Positions 42,389 to 51,004 of a stretch of DNA of 64,000 nt are shown piece by piece; positions within the stretch are counted from its first letter, which is position 1, and each line of letters opens with the position of its first letter. Made by a program: the position numbers and the translations under genes. This stretch comes from Chloroflexota bacterium. Its GTDB lineage: Bacteria; Chloroflexota; UBA6077; CF-72. The notes under the pieces are model-generated. The model was not told the origin of the DNA. It saw nothing but the letters and a program-made list of their open reading frames with translations, and ran no database searches. The DNA lies in the NCBI GenBank assembly GCA_019247515.1, contig JAFAOS010000398.1, positions 1-64,000 of the forward strand, given 5' to 3'.

Positions 42389-45160
42389 GTGAAGCTCAGG
42401 ATCAATGGCACGTGGCGAGACCTGCCCGACGGTGCCAGAACGCGGACGCTGCTGAGCGTTCTGCGCGACGACCTGCAACTGACCGGCACCAAGGCGGGCT
42501 GCACGATCGGCGTGTGCGGCCTGTGCAGCGTGCTGGTCGACCAGCAGCTCGTTTCGGCGTGCCTGATCCTGCCGGCCGCGATCGACGGCGCAAGTGTCAC
42601 GACCATCGAGGGACTCGATCGGCCCGAGCTCCAGCAGGCGTTTGCCGACCATGCCGGGCTGCAGTGCGGCATCTGCACGCCGGGTCAGATCGTCGCCGCG
42701 TCGGCACTGCTGGACGAGTGCCCGACGCCGTCGCGTCCGGAGATTCGCGCGTGGATGACCGGCAACCTGTGCCGCTGCACCGGCTACCACGGCATCGTCG
42801 AGTCGATCGACTCCGCGGCCGGCCACCAGCACTGCGAACCCTCCGACCGCCTGGACGCGCTCGACAAGGCTCGCGGCGCCACGCGCTACACGAATGACCT
42901 GGCGCACCCGGGCAGGCTCTTCGGGGCCGTGCTGCGCAGCCCCTACCCGCACGCGCGGATCGTGGCGATCGACACTGCCCGCGCCAGAGCGCTGCCCGGC
43001 GTTCACGCGGTCCTGGTCGGCGCCGACATACCCGCCGACGTGCGCGTCGGTCGCAACATGCGCGACATGCCGGTCCTGGCCCGCGACAAGGTCCGCTTCG
43101 TAGGCGAAAAGGTCGCCGCCGTGGCGGCTGAATCGCTCGAGGTGGCCGCGCAGGCGCTGGCGCTGATCGACGTCGAGTACGAAGAATTGCCGGCGGTCTT
43201 CGACCCGCTCCAGGCGATGCAGCCAGACGCGCCGCTCATCCACTCGCCCGAGGACGTCAAAGCCTGGGCCGTCCGCGATCAGGTCGTCCCGGACTATCCC
43301 AATGGCGCTTCCGCTCCGACCTTCGGGGCGACGCGGGCCGAGGTCGAGGGCGCGCTCGCCGATGCGCCGCTCGTCTTCGAGCACACCTTCCACACGTCGA
43401 TGCAGCACCAGGCCTACCTCGAGCCGCACGGCTGCATCGTCGAGGTCGACGACGGTGGCGTGGCGCACATCTGGGCCGCCCAGAAGGCGCCGCTGCTCCT
43501 GGCGCGCTACGTCCGCGAAGGACTCGGCCTGCGTCGCGAACAGCTCGACATCCACCTGATGCCGCTCGGCGGCGATTTCGGCGGCAAGGGGTCGTTCATG
43601 GACATTCCGCTGGCGTACCTGCTGGCGCGCGCCAGCCGACGCGCGGTCAAGATGGCCATGAGCTACACCGACGAGCTCACCGCCGCCAACCCGCGCCACG
43701 CGGCCACCATCGTCGTGCGCTCGGGCGTCGATCGCGACGGGCGGCTGCTGGCGCGCTGGGTGCGCGGCTACTTCGCCAGCGGTGGGTACGCCGCGTTCAA
43801 GCCCAGCACCGACACCACCTTGCCGGGCTTCCGTCGCGGCGCGCTCGGGCCGTACGCGGTGCCGCACTTCCGCGCCGAGTGCCACATGATCTACACCAAC
43901 ACGGTTCCGTGTGGCCACATGCGCAGTCCGGGCGAGGCCCAGGTGGCGTACGCCATCGAGGCGCACACGGAGCTGATCGCCCGCGCCATGGGCATCGACT
44001 CGGTCGACTTTCGGGTGCTGAACGCCACTACCCATCCCCGCGCCGCGGATGACGACGAGCGCCCTCTCCGTTTCCCTCTCCCTCTGGGAGAGGGCACGGG
44101 TGAGGGCTACGTACGACGCGAGTCTACTTTCGGACAGATTCGCAACCCTCACCCGCGCTTCGCGCGACCTCTCCCAGGGGGAGAGGTGCCGCCGCGGGCC
44201 GTCGAGGTGCTCAAGGCCGCCGCCGAGGCGATCGGCTGGAACACGCCCCGGCCGCCTGGGGTTGGCCGCGGCCTTGCCCTGCTCGAGTTTTCGACCTCGC
44301 CCGGCATCTATGCTGGCATCCTGCGCGTCGCCCGCGACGGCCGGGTCACCATCCAGACGCCGATCGTCGAACAGGGCGCCGGCATGCTGACGGTCTTCCG
44401 CCGCATCGTCGCTCAAGAGCTCGGCGTCTCGTTACAGCAGGTCAGCGTCCAGCAGTCGATCGAGGACATCGAGGACGATCGGGGCGTCGGCGGCAGCCGC
44501 ACCACGCGGCTGGTTGGCAAGCTGCTGATCCAGCTCAGTCGCCGCATCCAGGCGCGCCTGGCCGACCTGCTTGCCGCCGAGTTCGGCGTCGATCGCGACG
44601 CCGTAGCCGCGACTCCCGATGGCTTCAGCCTGGGAGCGTCAGCTCGCCGGGTGAGCTTCGATCAGGCCGCGGCGCTGCTCGAAGACACGCTGAGCGAATC
44701 GCTCGTCTTCCGCGCCACCGAGCGTGACGCAGCGACCGTCTTTCTGGCCCAGGCCGCCGAGGTGTCGGTCGATCGCGAGACGGGCGCCGTCCGACCCTTG
44801 CGCATCGTCAACGTGCAGGAAGTCGGCCGCATCGTCGACCCGCTGCTGGCCCGGCGGCAGATCGAGGGCGCGACGCTCCAGGGCCTGGGCTACGCCACGA
44901 TGGAGCAGCTGGTGCTGCAGGATGGCCGCGTGCAGAACCAGAACCTGCACGAGTACAAGATTCCAACCCAGGCTGACACGCCAATCGTCGAGACCATCAT
45001 GCTGGCCCACGATCCACGCCTGGGCCTCACCCCGATCGGCGAAGCCGCCGTCGCGGGCGCGGCGCCCGCGATCGTCAACGCGGTGGTGGACGTGGTCGGC
45101 CCGGCGGCGTTCGATCTGCCGCTGTCCCCAGAGAAGGTGTTGGTACCCTCCGGCGGATGA
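42389..45160 (+). CDS. One-chain molybdenum hydroxylase: [2Fe-2S] domain fused to Mo-binding domain
   Basis: A 923-residue fusion of two usually separate subunits. Residues 1-148 are the [2Fe-2S] part, with clusters at C38/C43/C46/C58 and C93/C96/C128/C130. From about residue 152 the Mo subunit begins (LDALDKARGATRYTNDLAHPGRL), with GGDFGGKG, CGHMRSPGEAQ and the catalytic Glu in TPIGEAAVAG. There is no FAD domain. Its closest relative here is the two-gene enzyme at 14859-17635. About 40 residues around 560-600 are encoded by an inserted pair of hairpin repeats, with the frame kept. A GTG start follows GAAGGCGG. It overlaps the next gene by four bases (ATGA). Activity with the insertion is uncertain. 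Confidence 0.92.
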   Translation: MKLRINGTWRDLPDGARTRTLLSVLRDDLQLTGTKAGCTIGVCGLCSVLVDQQLVSACLILPAAIDGASVTTIEGLDRPELQQAFADHAGLQCGICTPGQIVAASALLDECPTPSRPEIRAWMTGNLCRCTGYHGIVESIDSAAGHQHCEPSDRLDALDKARGATRYTNDLAHPGRLFGAVLRSPYPHARIVAIDTARARALPGVHAVLVGADIPADVRVGRNMRDMPVLARDKVRFVGEKVAAVAAESLEVAAQALALIDVEYEELPAVFDPLQAMQPDAPLIHSPEDVKAWAVRDQVVPDYPNGASAPTFGATRAEVEGALADAPLVFEHTFHTSMQHQAYLEPHGCIVEVDDGGVAHIWAAQKAPLLLARYVREGLGLRREQLDIHLMPLGGDFGGKGSFMDIPLAYLLARASRRAVKMAMSYTDELTAANPRHAATIVVRSGVDRDGRLLARWVRGYFASGGYAAFKPSTDTTLPGFRRGALGPYAVPHFRAECHMIYTNTVPCGHMRSPGEAQVAYAIEAHTELIARAMGIDSVDFRVLNATTHPRAADDDERPLRFPLPLGEGTGEGYVRRESTFGQIRNPHPRFARPLPGGEVPPRAVEVLKAAAEAIGWNTPRPPGVGRGLALLEFSTSPGIYAGILRVARDGRVTIQTPIVEQGAGMLTVFRRIVAQELGVSLQQVSVQQSIEDIEDDRGVGGSRTTRLVGKLLIQLSRRIQARLADLLAAEFGVDRDAVAATPDGFSLGASARRVSFDQAAALLEDTLSESLVFRATERDAATVFLAQAAEVSVDRETGAVRPLRIVNVQEVGRIVDPLLARRQIEGATLQGLGYATMEQLVLQDGRVQNQNLHEYKIPTQADTPIVETIMLAHDPRLGLTPIGEAAVAGAAPAIVNAVVDVVGPAAFDLPLSPEKVLVPSGG
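44074..44186. repeat. Two inverted hairpin repeats (copies 4 and 5) inserted inside a coding sequence
   Basis: The left copy CCCTCTCCCTCTGGGAGAGGGCACGGGTGAGGG (44074-44106) and the right copy, in opposite orientation (CCCTCACCCGCG... CCTCTCCCAGGGGGAGAGG, 44146-44186), frame a 39-base spacer. Together they form an insertion whose translation (PLPLGEGTGEG...NPHPRFARPLPGGE) is absent from the paralogue at 14859. The reading frame stays open through it. Confidence 0.85.
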
Positions 45161-45474
45161 CCTCGCCCGACTGGACCGCCGTCGACGCGCACCACGACGA
45201 ATACGCGCGCCTGCACTCGGCCAGCGACCACGTCGCGCGGGCGGTCGCCGAGCTGATCCATGCCGCCCAGCAGGTCGGCGATCACGCCACCGCCGTGGCC
45301 CTCGGCGAAGCCATCGAAAGCCTGCAACTGACCCAGGCGCAGCTCGCGGCCGCGGCCGAGCGCGCGTACTCGCTGTCGGAAATAGCGCGGCGCAGCGCGC
45401 GGCAGGCGGCCTTCCAGCGCCAGTTCGATCAGGCAACCGAGCGCGCCACGCCCGCGGACGATGCTCCTCGCTGA
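45157..45474 (+). CDS. Small helical hypothetical protein
   Basis: A 105-residue protein, all-alpha by appearance, rich in Ala, Gln, Glu and Arg, with heptad-like stretches (AVAELIHAAQQVGDHATAVALGEAIESLQLTQAQLAAAAERAYSL). It has no signal peptide or membrane segment, and I do not recognise the family. The start overlaps the Mo hydroxylase stop by four bases, and its 3' end overlaps the DNA ligase start by 14 bases, so it is translated as part of the same unit. The coupling gives no clear functional link. Confidence 0.65.
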   Translation: MTSPDWTAVDAHHDEYARLHSASDHVARAVAELIHAAQQVGDHATAVALGEAIESLQLTQAQLAAAAERAYSLSEIARRSARQAAFQRQFDQATERATPADDAPR

Positions 45475-46981
45475 GATCGTCGAGACGTCCGCTGCCGTCG
45501 GCGGCACCGCGGCCCGCTCCGAGAAGATCGACCGCCTTGCCGCCACCCTCAAACGCGTCCAGCCGGGTGAGGCGTCGATCGCCGCGGCCTACCTGTCCAG
45601 TCAGCTGCGACAGCGCCAGATCGGCGTCGGCTACGCCTCCATGCGTGACCTGCCCGAGCCCGCCGCGGCTCCGTCGCTGACCCTCCAGCAGGTCGACGCC
45701 GCGCTGGAGTCCATCGGCACGCTAGGGGGCAAGGACTCGCAGGCCGAACGCCGACGCCTGCTCCAGCAGCTTCTGGCGCGGGCGACTCGGGAGGAGCAGC
45801 ACTTCCTGGTGCGTTTGATCATTGGCGAGCTGCGCCAGGGTGCGCTGGAGGGCGTCATGCACGAGGCCCTCGCCCGCGCGCTGAACGTTCCGGTGGCCGA
45901 CGTGCGCCGCGCGGTGATGCTCCGCGGCGACCTGCACGCCGTCGCCGAAGCGGGCCTGCGCGACGGGTCGGCCGGACTCGACGAGTTCCGCCTGCGCGTG
46001 GGCCAGCCCGTCCAGCCGATGCTGGCCCAGTCCGCCACGTCGGTGGCCGCTGCCCTGGAGCGCGCCTCACCCGCGGCCATCGACTGGAAGCTCGATGGCG
46101 CGCGCGTTCAGATCCACCGCCAGGGCACGGACATCCGCGTCTTCACCCGCAGCCTGGACGACATCACCAGCCGCGTTCCCGAGCTCGTCGAGATGACCCG
46201 CTCGCTCGAAGTGGACTCGATCGTCCTCGACGGCGAAACCCTGGCCCTGAAGCCCGACGGTCGTCCGCACCCGTTCCAGGTCAGTGCCAGTCGGTTCGGC
46301 AGTCGGCTGGACGTCGAGCGCCTGCGCGCCAGGTTGCCGCTGACGCCTTTCGTCTTCGACATCCTGCACCTGGACGGTGAGGACCTGATCGACCACTCTC
46401 TTGACGAGCGTCTGGCCATGCTGAGTGGCGCCGTCGCCGAACACTGGCGCGTCCCGCGCATTGTGACTGCCGACGTCGAAGCGGCCGACGCCTTCGTCGC
46501 CGACACCCTGGCGCGCGGGCACGAAGGCGTCGTCGTCAAGGCGCTGAACTCGCTGTACGAGGCCGGCCGTCGAGGGACCGGGTGGATCAAGGTCAAGCCC
46601 GTGCACTCGTTCGACCTGGTCATTCTGGCCGCCGAGTGGGGCCATGGTCGACGCAGCGGCTGGCTTTCGAACCTGCACCTGGGCGCGCGGGAGCCGGCCA
46701 CCGGCGAGTTCGTGATGCTGGGGAAGACGTTCAAAGGTCTGACCGACGAGATGCTGCGCTGGCAAACCGATCGCCTGCAGGCGATCGAATCGCACCGCGA
46801 CCGCTGGAGCGTGTATGTCCGCCCCGAGCTGGTGGTCGAGGTCAGGTTCGACGGCGTGCAGCGCAGCTCGCGCTACCCCGGTGGCGTAGCGCTGCGCTTT
46901 GCGCGTGTGGTGCGGTATCGCGAGGACAAGCGGCCCGAGGAAGCCGACACGCTCGAAGCGGTTCAAGCGCTGTGCGGCTAG
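45461..46981 (+). CDS. ATP-dependent DNA ligase (LigB-type)
   Basis: A 506-residue ligase with the three-domain layout of mycobacterial LigB and archaeal/eukaryal ligase I. The N-terminal DNA-binding domain has FLVRLIIGELRQGALEGVMHEALARAL. The nucleotidyltransferase domain has active Lys210 in DWKLDGARVQIH, then LDGETLAL, FDILHLDGEDL, EGVVVKALNSLY and WIKVKP. An OB-fold follows, ending in FARVVRYREDK. It seals nicks using ATP, probably in repair beside an NAD-dependent LigA elsewhere. Ku and polymerase-domain partners of end joining are absent here. The start overlaps the previous gene by 14 bases. Confidence 0.94.
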   Translation: MLLAEIVETSAAVGGTAARSEKIDRLAATLKRVQPGEASIAAAYLSSQLRQRQIGVGYASMRDLPEPAAAPSLTLQQVDAALESIGTLGGKDSQAERRRLLQQLLARATREEQHFLVRLIIGELRQGALEGVMHEALARALNVPVADVRRAVMLRGDLHAVAEAGLRDGSAGLDEFRLRVGQPVQPMLAQSATSVAAALERASPAAIDWKLDGARVQIHRQGTDIRVFTRSLDDITSRVPELVEMTRSLEVDSIVLDGETLALKPDGRPHPFQVSASRFGSRLDVERLRARLPLTPFVFDILHLDGEDLIDHSLDERLAMLSGAVAEHWRVPRIVTADVEAADAFVADTLARGHEGVVVKALNSLYEAGRRGTGWIKVKPVHSFDLVILAAEWGHGRRSGWLSNLHLGAREPATGEFVMLGKTFKGLTDEMLRWQTDRLQAIESHRDRWSVYVRPELVVEVRFDGVQRSSRYPGGVALRFARVVRYREDKRPEEADTLEAVQALCG

Positions 46982-47288
46982 CAGTCGTTGCAAAGTCTGC
47001 TTCTCTCGAGAGAAGAATTGCCGGCACCTCGAAGGGTGGCCGGCACAACGTGAGCTAGCGGCCTCGTTACGAACGCATGTTCAGTATTCCACCTACGGTG
47101 GAGCCCTTTCAGGGTTTCGTTACCGGTCAGAAGCCGTGATAGGTTGTTGGCCACCGTGCACGGGCCTTCACGATGCGCGGCTCCAGGGCTAGCTCGCGCG
47201 CGCATTGGGGATGGCTATGCCTGCATAAGCACTGGTAATGCGCGGGCGCTGACCCGTCTGGCATAGCCTGAAGGGTGGGGAGTGCACC
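46982..47288. other. Intergenic stretch with inverted repeats upstream of the 47289 binding protein
   Basis: About 307 bases without a credible gene. It holds a perfect palindrome TTCTCTCGAGAGAA (47001-47014), a small CCACC-TAC-GGTGG hairpin near 47090, and a long-range inverted repeat GGCTATGC (47213-47220)/GCATAGCC (47261-47268). The latter contains TATGC-CT-GCATA (47216-47227), a LysR-box-like palindrome. The last element, TGGCATAGCC, resembles motifs upstream of the 51988 and 57032 genes. No tRNA or terminator with a T-run was seen. Confidence 0.5.
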
Positions 47289-48989
47289 GTGAGCCAGGGC
47301 CAAAAACGCGGACAACTCATCACTCGGCGGCGGGTGCTCGGGAGCATGGGGCTCAGTGTGGCCGTGGCGCTGCTGGCGGCTTGCCAGCCGGCGCCGGGCG
47401 CGCTGTCGACGAGCGCACCCGCCGCGGATCAGTCGACGGCGACGCAGCCGCCGTCCGCGGCGCAGGCCTCTGCGAACCAGCAGCCGTCCGCAACACAGTC
47501 GACCGCGACCCAGCAGCCCTCGGCGACCCAGGCCTCCGCCACCGAGCAGCCGCGCAGCGGCGGCACCTTGCGCCAGGGCAACCTGGGCGACCTGCCCACC
47601 CTCGACGGCAATTTCCTCAATGGCCAGAGCACCATTTACCCCGTCTGGGACCGCCTCGTCGAGCTCGACCCCCAGCTGAATCCCCAGGGCATCCTGGCGG
47701 AGAGCTGGGACGTCGACGACAAGTACACGCGGATTGCCCTCCACCTGCGCAAGGGCGTGCAGTGGCATACCGGCCGCGAGCTCACCGCCGACGACGTGGC
47801 GTGGAACATCCGCCGCGTGAGCAGCGATCCGAAAGTCGCCGGCGGCGGCTTCTACAACTGGATGTCGCAGACGCTCACGGGCGTGGACACCACCGACAAA
47901 TACACCGTCGTGCTGAACGCGGAGCGGTCCTGGCCGGCCGTTTTCGACACCCTCTCCCTGCTGAGCATCATCGACCCGGTCACCTTCCAGTCGACAGGTC
48001 CAACACAGCCCACCGGCACCGGGCCATTCACGTTCGCCGACTATGCGCAGGGCGATCACTTCACGCTGAAGAAGAATCCCAACTACTGGCAGTCCGGCAA
48101 ACCCTACCTGGACGGCATCGAGATCAAGCTCTTCAACGATCCACAGTCCATGATCACCCAGTTGGAGGCTGGTGCGATCGACCTGGTCCTGGCGCCCGCC
48201 ATTCGCGACGTCGCCCGCCTGTCGAAGGACCCGAACTTTGTGGTCACCTTCCACCAGTACAGCGGGGGCGCCAACCTGGTGTTCGTCCAGGCGAAGGACG
48301 GTGCGGGGCCGACGACCAACAAGCTGTTTCGTCAAGCGCTGAACGCCGCGATCGATCGCCAGCGCTGGACCGACACCGTGCTCCTCGGCTATGGCGCGCC
48401 CAAGACGTTGCCGCTGGCGCCGCCCAATCCCGGCTACGACGCCGCTCGCGACCAGGCGCTGTCTTTCGACCTCGACAAAGCCCGCTCACTCCTCCAGCAG
48501 TCGGGAGTCGGCACTCCGCCACTCGAGGTCATCTGGAACGCCACGGTGACCGATTACGCGACGGTGATGCAGATTTATCAGCAGGACCTGGCCAGGATCG
48601 GGCTCACGCTGACGTTGAAACCCACCGAACCGGTCGCCTTCGTCGATCAGACGTACAACTCGAAGTTTCCAAATCTGGCCACCAGCGCCACCCTGTACGG
48701 CAATCTGCGACCCGGCTTTTTCGCGGGCAACGTCTACTACAGCCCCTTCAACAACTGGAGCAGTTTTCGAAGTGACCGGTTGCTCCAGTTGACGGACGGT
48801 CTCCTGCACGAGACCGACGCCAGCAAGCAGAAGCAGATTTACGCGGACTGGCTCGACTACATTCAGGACGAGAGCTGGGCGATGCCCTGGTCCAACACTG
48901 CCCCGCGCTTCATCCAGTCGACGAAAGTGCACGGTGTACGCTGGAATCTGGCCGACTATATGCTGACCAACGACACGTGGCTGGGGTGA
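47289..48989 (+). CDS. Dipeptide/oligopeptide-type (family 5) binding lipoprotein, Tat signal
   Basis: A 566-residue ABC binding protein. The N-terminus has twin arginines (ITRRRVLG, residues 11-18) and lipobox LLAAC (Cys32), then ~50 residues of Ala/Thr/Gln/Pro/Ser repeats (QPSATQSTATQQPSATQASATEQP). The family-5 core begins GGTLRQGNLGDLPTLDGNF and includes LAESWDVDDKYTRIALHLRKGVQWHTGRELTADDVAWNI and TGPFTFADYAQGDHFTLKKNPNYW. The GTG start has a GGGGAG site. It is a close paralogue of the 57032 protein, which is linked to permeases; this one is followed by two amidohydrolases. The substrate is likely a small organic compound and need not be a peptide. Confidence 0.93.
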   Translation: MSQGQKRGQLITRRRVLGSMGLSVAVALLAACQPAPGALSTSAPAADQSTATQPPSAAQASANQQPSATQSTATQQPSATQASATEQPRSGGTLRQGNLGDLPTLDGNFLNGQSTIYPVWDRLVELDPQLNPQGILAESWDVDDKYTRIALHLRKGVQWHTGRELTADDVAWNIRRVSSDPKVAGGGFYNWMSQTLTGVDTTDKYTVVLNAERSWPAVFDTLSLLSIIDPVTFQSTGPTQPTGTGPFTFADYAQGDHFTLKKNPNYWQSGKPYLDGIEIKLFNDPQSMITQLEAGAIDLVLAPAIRDVARLSKDPNFVVTFHQYSGGANLVFVQAKDGAGPTTNKLFRQALNAAIDRQRWTDTVLLGYGAPKTLPLAPPNPGYDAARDQALSFDLDKARSLLQQSGVGTPPLEVIWNATVTDYATVMQIYQQDLARIGLTLTLKPTEPVAFVDQTYNSKFPNLATSATLYGNLRPGFFAGNVYYSPFNNWSSFRSDRLLQLTDGLLHETDASKQKQIYADWLDYIQDESWAMPWSNTAPRFIQSTKVHGVRWNLADYMLTNDTWLG

Positions 48990-49996
48990 GAATCGTCGAC
49001 GCGTTCCCGCACATCATTCCGGCGGACTGCCTGGAGCGCTTCTGCACGGTCGCCAGCGGCCCGGCGCTCGACTTCCTGCGCGGACTTCGCGGCCGCGGCC
49101 ACCTGGCGCCGATGTGGGACCTCGACGCTCGGTTCCGGTCGATGGACGCCGTGGATGGCTACGTGCAGGTGCTGACGCTGTGCTTGCCGCCAATCGAGCA
49201 GATGGCGCGCGGCGCGCCGGGGGTCGACCTCGCGCGCATGGCCAACGACCGCATGGCCGAGCTCGTGGAGCGTCACCCGGATCGCTTCGTGGGTTTCGCC
49301 GCGTCCCTGCCGCTCGACGACGCCGACGCGGCTCTCCGCGAGCTCGACCGCGCCGTGCAGGAGCTGGGAGCGCTCGGTGCGCAGGTCTTTACCAACTCCA
49401 ACGGCGCGGCCATGGACCACCCGAGGTATGAGCCGCTCTGGGCCCGCCTGGATGAGCTCGACCGCACGGTCTGGGTGCACGGCGCGCGACAGTCGACCAC
49501 GCCGGATTATGTCGACGAGGACCGATCGCGCTACGGCCTGTGGGCGGCGCTCGGTTGGCCATACGAGATGGGCATGTTCGCGGCGAGGATGGTTGCCTCC
49601 GGAGTTCTGGAGCGTCACCCGCGACTGCCGTTCCTGCTTCACCACAGTGGCGGCATGCTCGCGACATTCAGCCGACGCGTGAATGGCTCATGGCTGGAGC
49701 TCCAGGCAAAGTCCACCGAAGACGAGAGCGCGTACGCGCAACTCCAGCGGCCCCCCGCCGAGTATTTCTTCCGCTTCTGTGCGGACACGTCGGGCCAGAG
49801 TCCGGTCGCGGTCCGCGCGGCGCTGGAGTTCCTCGGACCCGAACACGTATTGCTGGGCAGTGACGCTCCGTTCAGCACACCGGTGGATCATGTGGCGATG
49901 CTCGCACGCTTGCAGTTGCCAGCGGAGCAGCACGCGCTGCTGGTGGGCGGCAACGCGGAACGTGTGCTGCATTTGAAGAAAGGAGCCGCCGCTTGA
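48986..49996 (+). CDS. Amidohydrolase-2 family (ACMSD-like), first metal His replaced
   Basis: A 336-residue TIM-barrel hydrolase/decarboxylase-type protein. Later family positions are intact, such as TVWVHGAR, FLLHHSGG and LLGSDAPF. The usual N-terminal HxH reads VDAFPHIIP, so the first metal ligand is Phe. It may bind one metal differently, be inactive, or form a complex with the following intact homologue. I chose the GTG at 48986, which overlaps the binding-protein stop (GTGA), over the track start three codons earlier. Members often act on ring-cleavage products of aromatics, which fits the neighbourhood. Confidence 0.85.
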   Translation: MRIVDAFPHIIPADCLERFCTVASGPALDFLRGLRGRGHLAPMWDLDARFRSMDAVDGYVQVLTLCLPPIEQMARGAPGVDLARMANDRMAELVERHPDRFVGFAASLPLDDADAALRELDRAVQELGALGAQVFTNSNGAAMDHPRYEPLWARLDELDRTVWVHGARQSTTPDYVDEDRSRYGLWAALGWPYEMGMFAARMVASGVLERHPRLPFLLHHSGGMLATFSRRVNGSWLELQAKSTEDESAYAQLQRPPAEYFFRFCADTSGQSPVAVRAALEFLGPEHVLLGSDAPFSTPVDHVAMLARLQLPAEQHALLVGGNAERVLHLKKGAAA

Positions 49997-50949
49997 CACG
50001 CGTCGACGTCCACGCCCACTACTACCCGCCCGCGCTGTATGAGCTGCTGGAACGCCTCACCGGCCAGTCTCAGCGGCGCATGCCCACGACGATGCCGGGC
50101 TTCGCTCGCCACGTGCCGATCGAGGGGCAACTGGAGTTGATGGACGGCGCCGGCATCGACGCGATGGTGATGTCGCTCGGTAACACTCCACCCTACTATC
50201 CGGCTGGCGATGTTGCCGCGGATGCCGCGTGCGGTGGCAATGACCTGTACGTCGACCTGCACACCCGCTTTCCCCAACGCTTCTACGCGTTCATTGGCCT
50301 GCCGCTGCCGCACGTGGACGCCGCGCTGGAGGAGCTCGAACGTGGCTTGCAGCTACCGGGTGTCGTGGGCGTCGGCCTGGGCTGCTCGGTGCTGGGCCAG
50401 CCGCTGGACGACCCGACGTTCGATCCGCTGTTCGCGGAGCTCAATCGTCGGCGGACGGTGGTGTTCATCCATCCGGTTGGTGCTGGTGGTGGACCAAACA
50501 GCCAGGACTTCAGCCTGACGTGGATGCTCGCCTCGCGATTCGAGGACACCATCGCCATGGCGCGACTGATCCTCTCGGGATTGACACTCCGCTATCCGGA
50601 CATTCGCTTCGTCATCCCGCACCTGGGCGGGACGATGTCGCTGTTCCTGCAACGCATCGACAACGTGGCCGAGCGCAACGGCTGGCGCGAGCAGCACAGC
50701 TCCGATTTGATGCCCAGCGACCTGGCGCGCCGCTTCTGGTTCGACACCGTCAACGAGCAGCACACCGCGCTGCGCTGCGCGTGCGAGACCTTCGGCGTCG
50801 ACCGCGTCATGCTGGGCACGGACTGGCCGATGCTCGCGCCGGAGATGCTGAAGCACTTTGTGGATTACGTTCCCGAAGCACTGCCCGCCGAGGACGCGCG
50901 GCGGGTGCTGGACGTCAACGCCGCGCGGCTGCTCGGTCTCTCCAACTGA
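49993..50949 (+). CDS. Amidohydrolase-2 family decarboxylase/hydrolase (ACMSD-like)
   Basis: A 318-residue TIM-barrel enzyme with the metal motif VDVHAHYYP intact, VVFIHPVG, FVIPHLGG (His) and MLGTDWPM (Asp). The family includes 2-amino-3-carboxymuconate-semialdehyde decarboxylase and gamma-resorcylate decarboxylase. It would decarboxylate or hydrolyse a ring-cleavage product or a hydroxybenzoate in the cytoplasm. The start is the TTG at 49993, overlapping the previous stop (TTGA) and preceded by AAGGAG. It is the second of a tandem pair, and the pair likely works together. Confidence 0.88.
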   Translation: MTRVDVHAHYYPPALYELLERLTGQSQRRMPTTMPGFARHVPIEGQLELMDGAGIDAMVMSLGNTPPYYPAGDVAADAACGGNDLYVDLHTRFPQRFYAFIGLPLPHVDAALEELERGLQLPGVVGVGLGCSVLGQPLDDPTFDPLFAELNRRRTVVFIHPVGAGGGPNSQDFSLTWMLASRFEDTIAMARLILSGLTLRYPDIRFVIPHLGGTMSLFLQRIDNVAERNGWREQHSSDLMPSDLARRFWFDTVNEQHTALRCACETFGVDRVMLGTDWPMLAPEMLKHFVDYVPEALPAEDARRVLDVNAARLLGLSN

Positions 50950-50958
50950 CGACAGTAG

Positions 50959-50991
50959 CCCTCACCCCTGCCCTCTCCCAGAGGGAGAGGG
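50959..50991. repeat. Interspersed hairpin repeat, copy 6 (inverted)
   Basis: CCCTCACCCCTGCCCTCTCCCAGAGGGAGAGGG, the reverse orientation of copy 1, between the convergent amidohydrolase and VOC genes. Confidence 0.85.
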
Positions 50992-51004
50992 AGAATGCAG
51001 GGTC

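Noticed and set aside
42347-44416. Upstream 690 residues of the minus-strand ORF at 41894-44416
   Set aside because: Antisense of the one-chain Mo hydroxylase; only the C-terminal nitroreductase-like part is real.
45157-46981. Non-homologous end-joining operon
   Set aside because: The ligase lacks polymerase and nuclease domains and no Ku gene is nearby; it is LigB-like.
7086-50991. Hairpin repeats as a CRISPR array or tRNA-like elements
   Set aside because: Copies are scattered singly over 44 kb, vary in orientation and have no regular spacers or cas genes.
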